From Proteobacteria bacterium HN_bin10 (GTDB lineage Bacteria; Pseudomonadota; Alphaproteobacteria; Caulobacterales; Aquidulcibacteraceae), in assembly GCA_002083515.1 (NCBI GenBank), contig LWDN01000082.1, positions 1 to 17,350 on the forward strand: a DNA stretch of 17,350 nucleotides. The letters are read 5' to 3'. Under the pieces are notes generated by a model. It did not search any database. It was not told where the DNA came from and saw nothing but the letters and a program-made list of their open reading frames with translations. Positions within the stretch are counted from its first letter, which is position 1, and each line of letters starts with the position of its first letter. The position numbers and the translations under genes are program-made. This document shows positions 1 to 6,515 of the stretch, piece by piece.

Positions 1-80
1 ACGCTGAAAGCGCGGACTTTTCAAAACGCGAATGGGGGGATAGCGGGGGCGCCTATCCACGATTGGCGCTTCAGCTTCAG

Positions 81-150
81 GGGTGACACACACGCACTCC
101 TATCGCTCGCGCGAACTCGGCGCGGCTTCCTCGATGCGTGTGTGTCACCC
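81..150. repeat. 70-bp palindromic element, copy A
   Basis: The left arm GGGTGACACACACGCA (81-96) is the exact reverse complement of the right arm TGCGTGTGTGTCACCC (135-150), with a 38-bp centre. The second copy at 273-342 has identical arms, the same total length and a similar centre that includes ATCGCTCGCGCGAAC. The perfect ends and constant length suggest a REP/MITE-like mobile palindrome. I do not recognise the family. Confidence 0.85.
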
Positions 151-164
151 GGTAGACACCGGTA

Positions 165-216
165 TGGAGCGCGGCGCCTCCGGCGACGCATGCGCGACCG
201 GAGGTCGCGCGCTCCA
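165..216. repeat. Long interrupted hairpin between the two 70-bp elements
   Basis: A 9-bp outer stem (165-173 with 208-216, TGGAGCGCG/CGCGCTCCA) is separated by a 3x3 internal loop from a 7-bp inner stem (177-183 with 198-204, CCTCCGG/CCGGAGG). The apical loop contains the palindrome CGCATGCG (187-194). The sequence is unrelated to the flanking 70-bp elements. Function is unknown; it could be a cruciform or an RNA stem. Confidence 0.6.
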
Positions 217-236
217 CTTTGTAGAGATAGCGCCGT

Positions 237-254
237 GCCGGCGAGAGCGCCGGC
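237..254. repeat. Short perfect GC hairpin
   Basis: GCCGGCG (237-243) pairs with CGCCGGC (248-254) around a 4-nt loop. No T-run follows on either strand, so I do not call it a terminator. Confidence 0.45.
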
Positions 255-272
255 GATCCGAGGGGTTCCGAG

Positions 273-342
273 GGGTGACACACACGCACCCCGATCGCTC
301 GCGCGAACCTGGCGCGGCTTGCGCAGTGCGTGTGTGTCACCC
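273..342. repeat. 70-bp palindromic element, copy B
   Basis: This copy has the same 16-bp inverted arms as copy A (273-288 and 327-342) and the same 38-bp centre length, with several substitutions in the centre. It lies 192 bp after copy A in the same orientation. Identical arms with a diverged centre suggest selection or gene conversion on the arms rather than a very recent tandem duplication (inference). Confidence 0.85.
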
Positions 343-347
343 GGCAT

Positions 348-361
348 CGTGTGTCACCCGG
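348..361. repeat. Fragment of a third element arm
   Basis: CGTGTGTCACCCGG repeats the end of the right arm and the first bases beyond copy B, 6 bp past that copy. No matching left arm is present. It looks like the remnant of a third element or of slippage, and lies 20 bp from the folE stop codon. Confidence 0.5.
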
Positions 362-381
362 TATCGTCCGGTATCTACGAC

Positions 382-996
382 TCACCCATATCCGGCGAGT
401 TTCAAGAAACGCGCGCGCAGTTCGGCGTCGTCCTTGAACGCGCCGGTGAATTGCGTCGTCACCGTCGTTACGTCCTTATGGTGGACGCCGCGCGTCGACA
501 TGCATTGATGCTCGGCGTCGATCAGCACGGCGACGCCGCGCGGTTTCAGCGTGTCGTTCATGGCTTCGGCGATCTGCGCGGTCATGGTTTCCTGCGTCTG
601 CAGGCGCTTCGCGAAAATCTCGACGACGCGGGCGATCTTCGAAATGCCGACCACCGACTCGGTCGGCAGATAGGCAACGAAGGCTTTGCCCAGGAACGGC
701 GCCATGTGGTGTTCGCAATGGCTCTCGACGTCGATGTTCTTCAACATGACGATATCGTCATAGCCGCCGACCTCTTCGAACACGCGCGAGAGTTCGTCCG
801 CCGGGTTCTCGTCATAGCCGCCGAACCATTCGCGGTAGGCGTCGACGACGCGCTTGGGGGTGTCTTTGAGGCCCTCGCGTTCGGGATCGTCGCCGGCCCA
901 GGCGATCAGCGTCTTCACCGCTTCCATGGCCGCGTCGCGCGAGGGCCGTTTCGCTTGCGCCTCGGTGGGCGAGCGCCATTTCAGAATTTCACTCAT
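382..996 (-). CDS. folE: GTP cyclohydrolase I
   Basis: FolE converts GTP to 7,8-dihydroneopterin triphosphate in the cytoplasm, the first step of tetrahydrofolate synthesis. The 204-residue length is normal for the family. The zinc and catalytic residues are visible: Cys94, His96 and His97 in the CEHHMAPF block, and Cys165 in EHQCMSTRG. The C-terminal HHKDVTTVTTQFTG segment is also typical. The Cys94/His97/Cys165 spacing matches the zinc-ligand pattern known from E. coli. The gene is divergent from cysS across a 186-bp gap. No Shine-Dalgarno precedes the ATG; the leader strand there actually reads CTCCTCCC, the complement of a ribosome site. The 3' end runs into the palindromic region at 1-381. 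Identification is very secure; the exact start is slightly less so. Confidence 0.97.
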   Translation of the reverse strand: MSEILKWRSPTEAQAKRPSRDAAMEAVKTLIAWAGDDPEREGLKDTPKRVVDAYREWFGGYDENPADELSRVFEEVGGYDDIVMLKNIDVESHCEHHMAPFLGKAFVAYLPTESVVGISKIARVVEIFAKRLQTQETMTAQIAEAMNDTLKPRGVAVLIDAEHQCMSTRGVHHKDVTTVTTQFTGAFKDDAELRARFLKLAGYG

Positions 997-1182
997 GGGA
1001 GGAGATCAAGTCCTTGGTCTGAGGGACGGAGGTCGAGCCGGGAGGGTTCCTTGCCGTATACGCACCAGCTGGACACCCGGACTTAACGCCCGCCCGATTT
1101 TCACCTCAGGCGATAGGACCGATACACGCGGCCCCGAACGGATATGGAGTGTAGCACGCCCTGCCGCTAGAACCCAGCGGCA
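997..1182. promoter_or_regulatory. Divergent folE/cysS control region
   Basis: This 186-bp spacer must hold the promoters of both divergent genes, but I cannot point to convincing -35/-10 pairs. The only clear structure is a perfect inverted repeat, TGCCGCT (1162-1168) and AGCGGCA (1176-1182), with a 7-nt loop. It directly abuts the cysS ATG at 1183 and occupies the place where a ribosome-binding site would lie. Confidence 0.45.
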
Positions 1183-2559
1183 ATGAACATTCAGCTGACC
1201 AACACGTTGACGCGACGAAAAGAGCCGTTCGAACCCGCCGACCCCGGCCGGGTGACCATGTATGTCTGCGGGCCGACGGTCTACAATTTCGCCCATATCG
1301 GCAACGCCCGCCCGCCGGTCGTGTTCGACGTGCTGTTCCGGCTCCTGCGCCATGTCTATGGCGAGAGCGCCGTCATCTATGCGCGCAACTACACCGACAT
1401 CGACGACAAGATCATCGCCGCCTCGATCGCGCGTGGGGTTGCCATCGACGCGATCACCCGCGATGTCGAACGTCAGTACGATGCCGACATGGCCGCGCTC
1501 AACGTGCTCACGCCGACGCGGCGGCCGCGCGCGACCGAGAATGTCCCTGCGATGGTGCGGGTTATCGAGCAGCTGATCGCCAAGGGTGTGGCTTACGTCG
1601 TGCCGAGCGGTGTTTATTTCTCCGTCGCCGCCGACGCCGATTACGGCAAACTTTCCGGCCGGGCGCAGGATGAGTTGAAGGCAGGCGCGCGCGTCGAGGG
1701 CGAGGACGATAAGCGCCATCCCTCCGATTTCGCGCTCTGGAAGACCGCGAAGCCGGGCGAGCCGTCGTGGGCGGCGCCGTTCGGCGCAGGGCGGCCGGGC
1801 TGGCACATCGAATGCTCGGCCATGATCGAGGAAGAACTGGGTTCGCCGATCGACATCCACGGCGGCGGCGTCGATCTCATCTTCCCGCACCACGAAAACG
1901 AAATCGCACAAAGCGAAAGCGCCCATGGCCATGCGCTGGCGCGGGTGTGGATGCACAACGGCTTCCTCACCATGGACCGCGAGAAGATGTCGAAGTCCAT
2001 CGGCAACATCATCACGCCGCGCGAATTGCTGGAACAAGGCTGGCAGGGCGAGACCATACGCTGGGCGCTGCTCTCGGCGCATTATCGCGCGCCGCTCGAC
2101 TGGAGCGACGATCTGCTGCGGCAGGCGCAGGCGAGCTTGGATCGACTTTATGGCGCGCTGCTGCGTCTGAAGGATACGCCGGCGGCGGAGGCGGCGGCGC
2201 CGGCGGCGTTCGTCGCGGCGCTCGCCGACGACCTCAACACGCCGGCGGCGATCGCCGAACTCTCGGCGCTTGCGACCGCCGCCAACATCGCCAAGAAGCC
2301 GGCCGAGTTGGCAAGGGCGAAAGCCGAGTTGCTGGCGGCGGCGAAATTGTTCGGCGTGTTGCAGGACGATCCCGAACGCTGGTTCCGGGCGAGCTTCGGC
2401 GAAGATGCCGCCGCCATCGACGCGCTGGTCGCCGAACGCGTGGCGGCGCGCGCGGCCAAGGATTACGCCACCTCCGATCGCCTGCGCGACGAGCTGGCGG
2501 CGCGTGGCGTCGAGGTGATGGATAGCGCCAGTGGCAGCACCTGGCGGCGGAAGGGGTAG
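1183..2559 (+). CDS. cysS: Cysteinyl-tRNA synthetase
   Basis: This class I aminoacyl-tRNA synthetase charges tRNA-Cys with cysteine in the cytoplasm. The 458-residue protein has the family features in order: the zinc cysteine in YVCGPTVYN (Cys29), the ATP-binding HIGH motif as HIGN (38-41), the GWHIECSAM zinc cysteine (Cys211), the HHENE block (236-240), and the KMSKS loop (268-272). A helical anticodon-binding tail ends near DSASGSTWRRKG. The ATG at 1183 was chosen because the first residues match the family start and nothing suitable lies upstream. There is no Shine-Dalgarno; a 7-bp hairpin sits immediately before the ATG, so initiation may be leaderless-like or structure-controlled (inference). 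The gene is divergent from folE, and the serpin gene follows 62 bp later on the same strand. Confidence 0.97.
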   Translation: MNIQLTNTLTRRKEPFEPADPGRVTMYVCGPTVYNFAHIGNARPPVVFDVLFRLLRHVYGESAVIYARNYTDIDDKIIAASIARGVAIDAITRDVERQYDADMAALNVLTPTRRPRATENVPAMVRVIEQLIAKGVAYVVPSGVYFSVAADADYGKLSGRAQDELKAGARVEGEDDKRHPSDFALWKTAKPGEPSWAAPFGAGRPGWHIECSAMIEEELGSPIDIHGGGVDLIFPHHENEIAQSESAHGHALARVWMHNGFLTMDREKMSKSIGNIITPRELLEQGWQGETIRWALLSAHYRAPLDWSDDLLRQAQASLDRLYGALLRLKDTPAAEAAAPAAFVAALADDLNTPAAIAELSALATAANIAKKPAELARAKAELLAAAKLFGVLQDDPERWFRASFGEDAAAIDALVAERVAARAAKDYATSDRLRDELAARGVEVMDSASGSTWRRKG

Positions 2560-2621
2560 GGCGCCTTGGCTTTGCCGCATCTCTGCGCGCCAATGCGCCC
2601 GCGAGGCGCGGGAGTTGAGGC

Positions 2622-3863
2622 ATGCATCGGAGAGCTTTGTTGGCATCGGCGGCGTCGGCCGCCCTGGCGGCGTGCGCCGCGCCCGCGGCGCCCGATGCGC
2701 CGCCTGAGCCGGTCCGCCCCGACCCCGTACCGCCGCCCTTGACGCCGCCGCTCCGCAGTTTCGACATCGCGCTTTATCGCGCCGTCGCCGCGCTTGGCGG
2801 CAATCAGTTCGTCTCACCCTACAGCATCGCCAGCGCGTTCGCGCTGCTCTATCCGGGCGCGCGCGGCGACACCGCCCGCGAGATCATGATCATTTTCGGC
2901 TTTGATCCGGACTTCGCGCGTCAAGCCACGCAAGCCCGCTCAACCGCGCAGACGCTGACCGCCAACACCGGCGGCAGCGAGTTCGCTACAGCCAACGCCG
3001 CCTGGGTCGAGCGCAGCATGGGCCTGCGCGCCGAGTATGCGCGCATGGTGCGCGATGAGATGGGCGGCGCGATCGAGACCGTCGACTTCATCGCCAATCA
3101 GCGCGAAGCGCTGCGGCGCATCAATGCCTGGGCCGCGCGCGAGACCCGCGAGCGCATCCGCGACATCATTCGCGAACCGAATCCAGATCGCCGCCTGGTG
3201 CTGACCAACGCCGTCTATTTCAAAGGCAAATGGGCCGATCAATTCTCCGCCAGCGCAACCCGCGACGGCGATTTCTTCACCGGCGCCGAAACGCGCGTGC
3301 CGGCGCGGCTGATGCGGCAAATCACGCATGCGCGCTACGCTGAGGCCGATGGCGTGCAGGCGGCCGAGTTCGATTATGACGGCGGCGCGTTCGCGCTGGC
3401 GGTGTTCCTGCCGCGCCAGCGCACGGGCTTAGAAGCCTTCGAGCGCACGCTGGTGAGCGGCGCCGATCTGGATCTTTGGCTACGGCGCCTCGCCGATGCG
3501 CAGCGCCAACGGCTCGACGTGACCCTGCCGAAGGTGGAGATGGAAGCCGAATACGAACTCGGGGAAACGCTGCAGGCGCTTGGCTTGCGTCTGGCGTTCA
3601 CCGGCGCCGCGGATTTCTCCGGCGTCACCGAGGCGGAGCGGCTGGCGATCAGCCAGGTGATCCACAAGACGTTCCTCGCCATCGACGAAGAGGGCACGGA
3701 AGCCGCCGCAGTCACCGCCATCGACATGGTCGCCACCGCCGCGCCGATGGGCCCGCCGCCGCCGCCGCCGATCGAATTCAAGGCCGATCACCCGTTCTTC
3801 ATCGTGCTGCACCATAAGCAGAGCGGCGTGCGCCTGTTCGTGGGCCGTGTGACGACGGTTTAG
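2622..3863 (+). CDS. Serpin-family protease inhibitor, predicted lipoprotein
   Basis: Serpins trap serine or cysteine proteases by a suicide mechanism in which the cleaved reactive loop inserts into a beta-sheet. The 413-residue protein starts with a lipoprotein signal (lipobox L15-A16-A17-C18) and a Pro-rich linker (about 21-43), so it is probably anchored in the periplasm or outer membrane. The serpin fold runs from about residue 46, with the NAVYFKGKW signature (196-204) and the C-terminal HPFFIVLHH...GVRLFVGRV strands (390-410). The hinge EEGTEAAAVT (356-365) has the small-residue pattern of inhibitory serpins. Counting from Glu356 as P17 puts the scissile bond near Thr372-Ala373, which suggests an elastase- or subtilisin-like target (inference). 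Six consecutive prolines (378-383) follow the loop. An AG-rich stretch (GGGAGTTGAGG) precedes the ATG. The gene ends 7 bp from the convergent M1 peptidase. Confidence 0.93.
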   Translation: MHRRALLASAASAALAACAAPAAPDAPPEPVRPDPVPPPLTPPLRSFDIALYRAVAALGGNQFVSPYSIASAFALLYPGARGDTAREIMIIFGFDPDFARQATQARSTAQTLTANTGGSEFATANAAWVERSMGLRAEYARMVRDEMGGAIETVDFIANQREALRRINAWAARETRERIRDIIREPNPDRRLVLTNAVYFKGKWADQFSASATRDGDFFTGAETRVPARLMRQITHARYAEADGVQAAEFDYDGGAFALAVFLPRQRTGLEAFERTLVSGADLDLWLRRLADAQRQRLDVTLPKVEMEAEYELGETLQALGLRLAFTGAADFSGVTEAERLAISQVIHKTFLAIDEEGTEAAAVTAIDMVATAAPMGPPPPPPIEFKADHPFFIVLHHKQSGVRLFVGRVTTV

Positions 3864-3870
3864 TAGCGCA

Positions 3871-5739
3871 TCACCCCGCCAGGATGCGGTCGACCGCGCC
3901 CGAGACCAGATTGTGATAGCCGGGCCGGGCGCGCGCATAGATGCGCCGCGCCAGGTCGCGGCCCCAGGCGTCCTCGGCCATCAGCGCGCGATAGAGCGGG
4001 CGGATGAACTTGCCGCGGCCCTGGCGGGTGAGGAAGCTCTCGAGCGAAGCGACGCCCGGCTCATAGCGATTGGCGACCACCAGTTCGAGCCAGTTAAACA
4101 AGACTTCGTTGTTGCCGAGGGCGTTCAAGCCGAACGCGGTTTCGAGCGCATTCATTTGCGCGGGCGTGAGTTCGCGCGGCAGGGTTTGCAGATAACGCTG
4201 CCGCTCGTACGTGCCCCAATTCTCCCACGGCGCCGCCGCCGGCGGGCTGCCAGAGAGGAAATCGCGCACGAAGTGATCGACTTGATTGAAGGTTTCGGCG
4301 TGCGGCTCTTCGGCGTTCGAGGGTAAGCTAGGCTCGTAGGCCCAGGCGTCGAGCTGCAATTGCGCTTCGAGCGCCGCATCGCCGCGCACGCCGCGCTCGC
4401 GGAAGTCGGCCAGGAATTGCTGGGTCGTCATCGGCTGGAAGGCGTAGCGGTCGAAATAGGAACGCAGATAGGCGTCGAAGCGCGCGCGCCCCATGATGCG
4501 CTCGATGGTGCGCAGGAAGAGCGCGCCTTTCTCGTAAACGATGGCGGAGTTATTCTCCTCGGCATTGCGTTCGCCGACCAGATGCAGGCGCTGCGCGTCG
4601 GCTGGGGCCTCGCGCACGGCCTGCTGGATTTCCGCCCAGGCCAGAACGTTCTGCATGTTGGCGCGCTCGACGCCGTAGAGCGCTTCGGTAATGCGGCCTT
4701 CGAAATAGGTGGTGAAGCCCTCGTTCAGCCAGCTATCGGCCCACACCGCGTTGGTGACCAGATTGCCCGACCAGGAATGCGCCAGTTCGTGCGCGATCAG
4801 CGACACCAGACTGCGGTCGCCGGCGAGGAAGGTGGGCGTGAGGAAAGTGAGGCGCGGATTTTCCATGCCGCCATAAGGAAACGACGGCGGCAGGATCAGC
4901 ACATCGTAGCGGCCCCAGCGATAGGGCCCGTAAAGCGCTTCGGCCGCGCGCACCATCGCTTCCATGTCGGCGCATTCGTAGAGCCCGCGTTCAAGCACGC
5001 TGGGCTCGGCCCAGACGCCGGTGCGCGGGCCGACGGACCCGAACGCCAGATCGCCGACCGCGAGCGACATCAGATAGATCGGCACCGGGTTGCGCATGCG
5101 GAAGCGGAAGGCGCGCCCGCCTTCGGCCGGTTCGCCATCGGGCGTCAGCATCTCGGCGCTCATCACCGCCTTCAAGCCTTCTGGCACGACGAGGCGCACG
5201 TCATAGGTCTGGCGAATGCCGGGGCTGTCCTGCGTCGGCGCCCAGGTGCGGGTGAGGATCGCTTGCCCCTGGCTGAACAGGAACGGTTTGCCGCTCGCCG
5301 TCTGCTCCGGCGTCAGCCATTGCAGCGCATCGGCGTTGGGGGCGCTCTCATAAGCGATTGCGATTTCGCGGGCGCCGTTGAGCTGGATGGTGAGCGGCGC
5401 GCCGAGTTCTTCGGTGTTTTCACCGATGGTGAAGGGAAGCTCGCGACCATTGCCGCTGACCGAACCGATGCTGAGGCCCTTGCTGTCGAGCACGATCTCG
5501 CGCGCATCGTCGCGCGCGGCGATGGTGAGGCGGCACACGCCCGAGAGCGCCTTGCGCTCGAAATCGGCGCGGAGATCGAGCGAAACGTGGAGGACGCGCG
5601 CTTCCTCCGGCTTGGCGTAGGAATGGGGATCGTGCGGCAAGGGCGGCATCGAAGCGCGGATGTCGCCGCCGGTGGTCGCGCAAGCGGAAAGCGCGGGAAG
5701 GGCTGCCCCCGCCGCGAGCAAAGTGCGCCGTTCGATCAT
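3871..5739 (-). CDS. M1-family zinc aminopeptidase, LTA4H-like, predicted lipoprotein
   Basis: This is a gluzincin peptidase that removes N-terminal residues from peptides. The 622-residue protein begins with a Tat-like ERRTLLAAG stretch (Arg4-Arg5) and a lipobox L17-S18-A19-C20, so it is probably a lipid-anchored envelope enzyme. An N-terminal beta-sandwich (about 40-235) is followed by the substrate-binding GGMENP (290-295), the zinc motif HELAH (317-321) and the third ligand Glu340 in NEGFTTYFE. The helical C-terminal domain (about 480-615) resembles the leukotriene A4 hydrolase/aminopeptidase B branch. The surrounding PPSFPYGGMENPRLTF is also of that type. All catalytic residues are present. 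It lies 28 bp downstream of the Crp/Fnr gene on the same strand, which suggests co-transcription. A GGGGGA lies about 10 nt before the ATG. The exact substrate is unknown. Confidence 0.95.
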   Translation of the reverse strand: MIERRTLLAAGAALPALSACATTGGDIRASMPPLPHDPHSYAKPEEARVLHVSLDLRADFERKALSGVCRLTIAARDDAREIVLDSKGLSIGSVSGNGRELPFTIGENTEELGAPLTIQLNGAREIAIAYESAPNADALQWLTPEQTASGKPFLFSQGQAILTRTWAPTQDSPGIRQTYDVRLVVPEGLKAVMSAEMLTPDGEPAEGGRAFRFRMRNPVPIYLMSLAVGDLAFGSVGPRTGVWAEPSVLERGLYECADMEAMVRAAEALYGPYRWGRYDVLILPPSFPYGGMENPRLTFLTPTFLAGDRSLVSLIAHELAHSWSGNLVTNAVWADSWLNEGFTTYFEGRITEALYGVERANMQNVLAWAEIQQAVREAPADAQRLHLVGERNAEENNSAIVYEKGALFLRTIERIMGRARFDAYLRSYFDRYAFQPMTTQQFLADFRERGVRGDAALEAQLQLDAWAYEPSLPSNAEEPHAETFNQVDHFVRDFLSGSPPAAAPWENWGTYERQRYLQTLPRELTPAQMNALETAFGLNALGNNEVLFNWLELVVANRYEPGVASLESFLTRQGRGKFIRPLYRALMAEDAWGRDLARRIYARARPGYHNLVSGAVDRILAG

Positions 5740-5767
5740 GTGTTGGGTCCCCCGATACTTGAAAATT

Positions 5768-6457
5768 CTAATGCGCCCGCGCTTCCTGGATCAGCGCTTG
5801 GAGTTGGTCGCGCGCGACCAATTTGATTCCCGCGCGGCCCATGCTGATCCAGCCTTCGTCGGCCCATTCGTGCAGCTTGCGATTGACCTTTTCGCGGCTG
5901 GCGCCGATGCGGCGCGCGATCTCGGTTTGCGTCAGCGTCACGCTGGCGCCGTCGCCGGCTTCTTCGAGCAGACGCTGCGCCAGACGCCCGCCGAGATCGA
6001 GCGTGTGCGCGTCCTCAATCGCCGCGTCGGCATGGCGCAAGCGGCGCGAGAGTTCGGCGAGCAGCTTCAACAGCGCCTTCGGCTCGCTTTCGAGCGCGGC
6101 GAGCGCATGATCGCGATGGATGCGCAAGAGGCGCGATTTGCGGATGGCGGCGATGTCGGCCGAACGCACGCCGCCGTCGAGCACCGCCATTTCGCCGATC
6201 AGCGCGTAGGGTTTCAGTGCGGCGATGCGCACATCCTTGCCGGCCTCGGTCGACGAGCGCACCTCCACCTCGCCTTCGAGCAGCACGTAGAGCGCGTCGC
6301 CCTTGTCGCCCTTGGCGAACAGGAGCTTGCCGGTGTCGAGCGTGCAGGGGACGCCCTGCTTGGCCAGCCGCGCGCGCGTGGCGTCGGAAAGCGCGGCCAT
6401 CAGTTCGGCCTTCGCCAGCGCCGCTTCGACGTTCAGGAGGTCCTGCTTGTCCGCCAT
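5768..6457 (-). CDS. Crp/Fnr-family transcription regulator
   Basis: This is a two-domain regulator of 229 residues. The cyclic-nucleotide-binding beta-roll covers about 25-120. It keeps the phosphate-binding cassette G88-E89 ... R98-S99 (IGEMAVLDGGVRSA), so a cNMP ligand is plausible. A dimerisation helix (about 125-150) leads to a winged helix with TQTEIARRIGASREKVNRKL (177-196) as the DNA-recognition part. There is no Fnr-type N-terminal cysteine cluster. I chose the ATG at 6457. An in-frame TTG at 6493 would add 12 residues, with GGAG placed too close to it; neither start has a good ribosome site. It lies between the RICIN-protein gene (58 bp upstream) and the M1 peptidase gene (28 bp downstream), all on one strand, so it may regulate these secreted proteins (inference). 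Confidence 0.92.
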   Translation of the reverse strand: MADKQDLLNVEAALAKAELMAALSDATRARLAKQGVPCTLDTGKLLFAKGDKGDALYVLLEGEVEVRSSTEAGKDVRIAALKPYALIGEMAVLDGGVRSADIAAIRKSRLLRIHRDHALAALESEPKALLKLLAELSRRLRHADAAIEDAHTLDLGGRLAQRLLEEAGDGASVTLTQTEIARRIGASREKVNRKLHEWADEGWISMGRAGIKLVARDQLQALIQEARAH

Positions 6458-6515
6458 GAGCGGAGCATTGGCGGGCAAACCTTGCCTCGTCAACGCTCCG
6501 CGCTTGGCAGGCCGA

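Larger units (their letters stand above)
1..381. other. Non-coding palindrome-rich region downstream of folE
   Basis: I see no credible gene here. Open frames exist on both strands, but their translations just repeat the same arginine-rich peptide wherever the palindromic elements recur. In order the region holds: an 11/10-nt inverted repeat with one bulge (3-13 with 66-75), a 70-bp palindromic element (81-150), a long interrupted hairpin (165-216), a short perfect hairpin (237-254), a second 70-bp element (273-342) and a fragment of one more arm (348-361). folE ends at 382 on the minus strand, so these stems lie just past its 3' end and could halt or stabilise its transcript. No T-run follows the stems, so a classical intrinsic terminator is not shown. 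Confidence 0.7.

Noticed and set aside
81..342. Possible CRISPR array
   Set aside because: There are only two 70-bp units, each internally palindromic, spaced 122 bp apart by unique palindromic DNA. The repeat and spacer lengths are wrong and no cas gene is present.
21..385. Two repetitive Arg-rich frames on the minus strand in the palindromic region
   Set aside because: Their repeated GDTHA and ACVSP-type peptides are simply translations of the two 70-bp elements. There is no ribosome site or homology, and the frames overlap each other.
1006..2817. 603-codon open frame on the minus strand opposite cysS
   Set aside because: It is antisense to a certain synthetase gene, its translation is Arg/Ala/Gly-rich without any family motif, and it crosses into the serpin signal region. 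It is a high-GC shadow frame.
4360..5826. 488-codon open frame on the plus strand opposite the M1 peptidase
   Set aside because: The complementary strand holds a complete M1 enzyme with all catalytic residues. The antisense product has no recognisable domain and is a product of GC bias.
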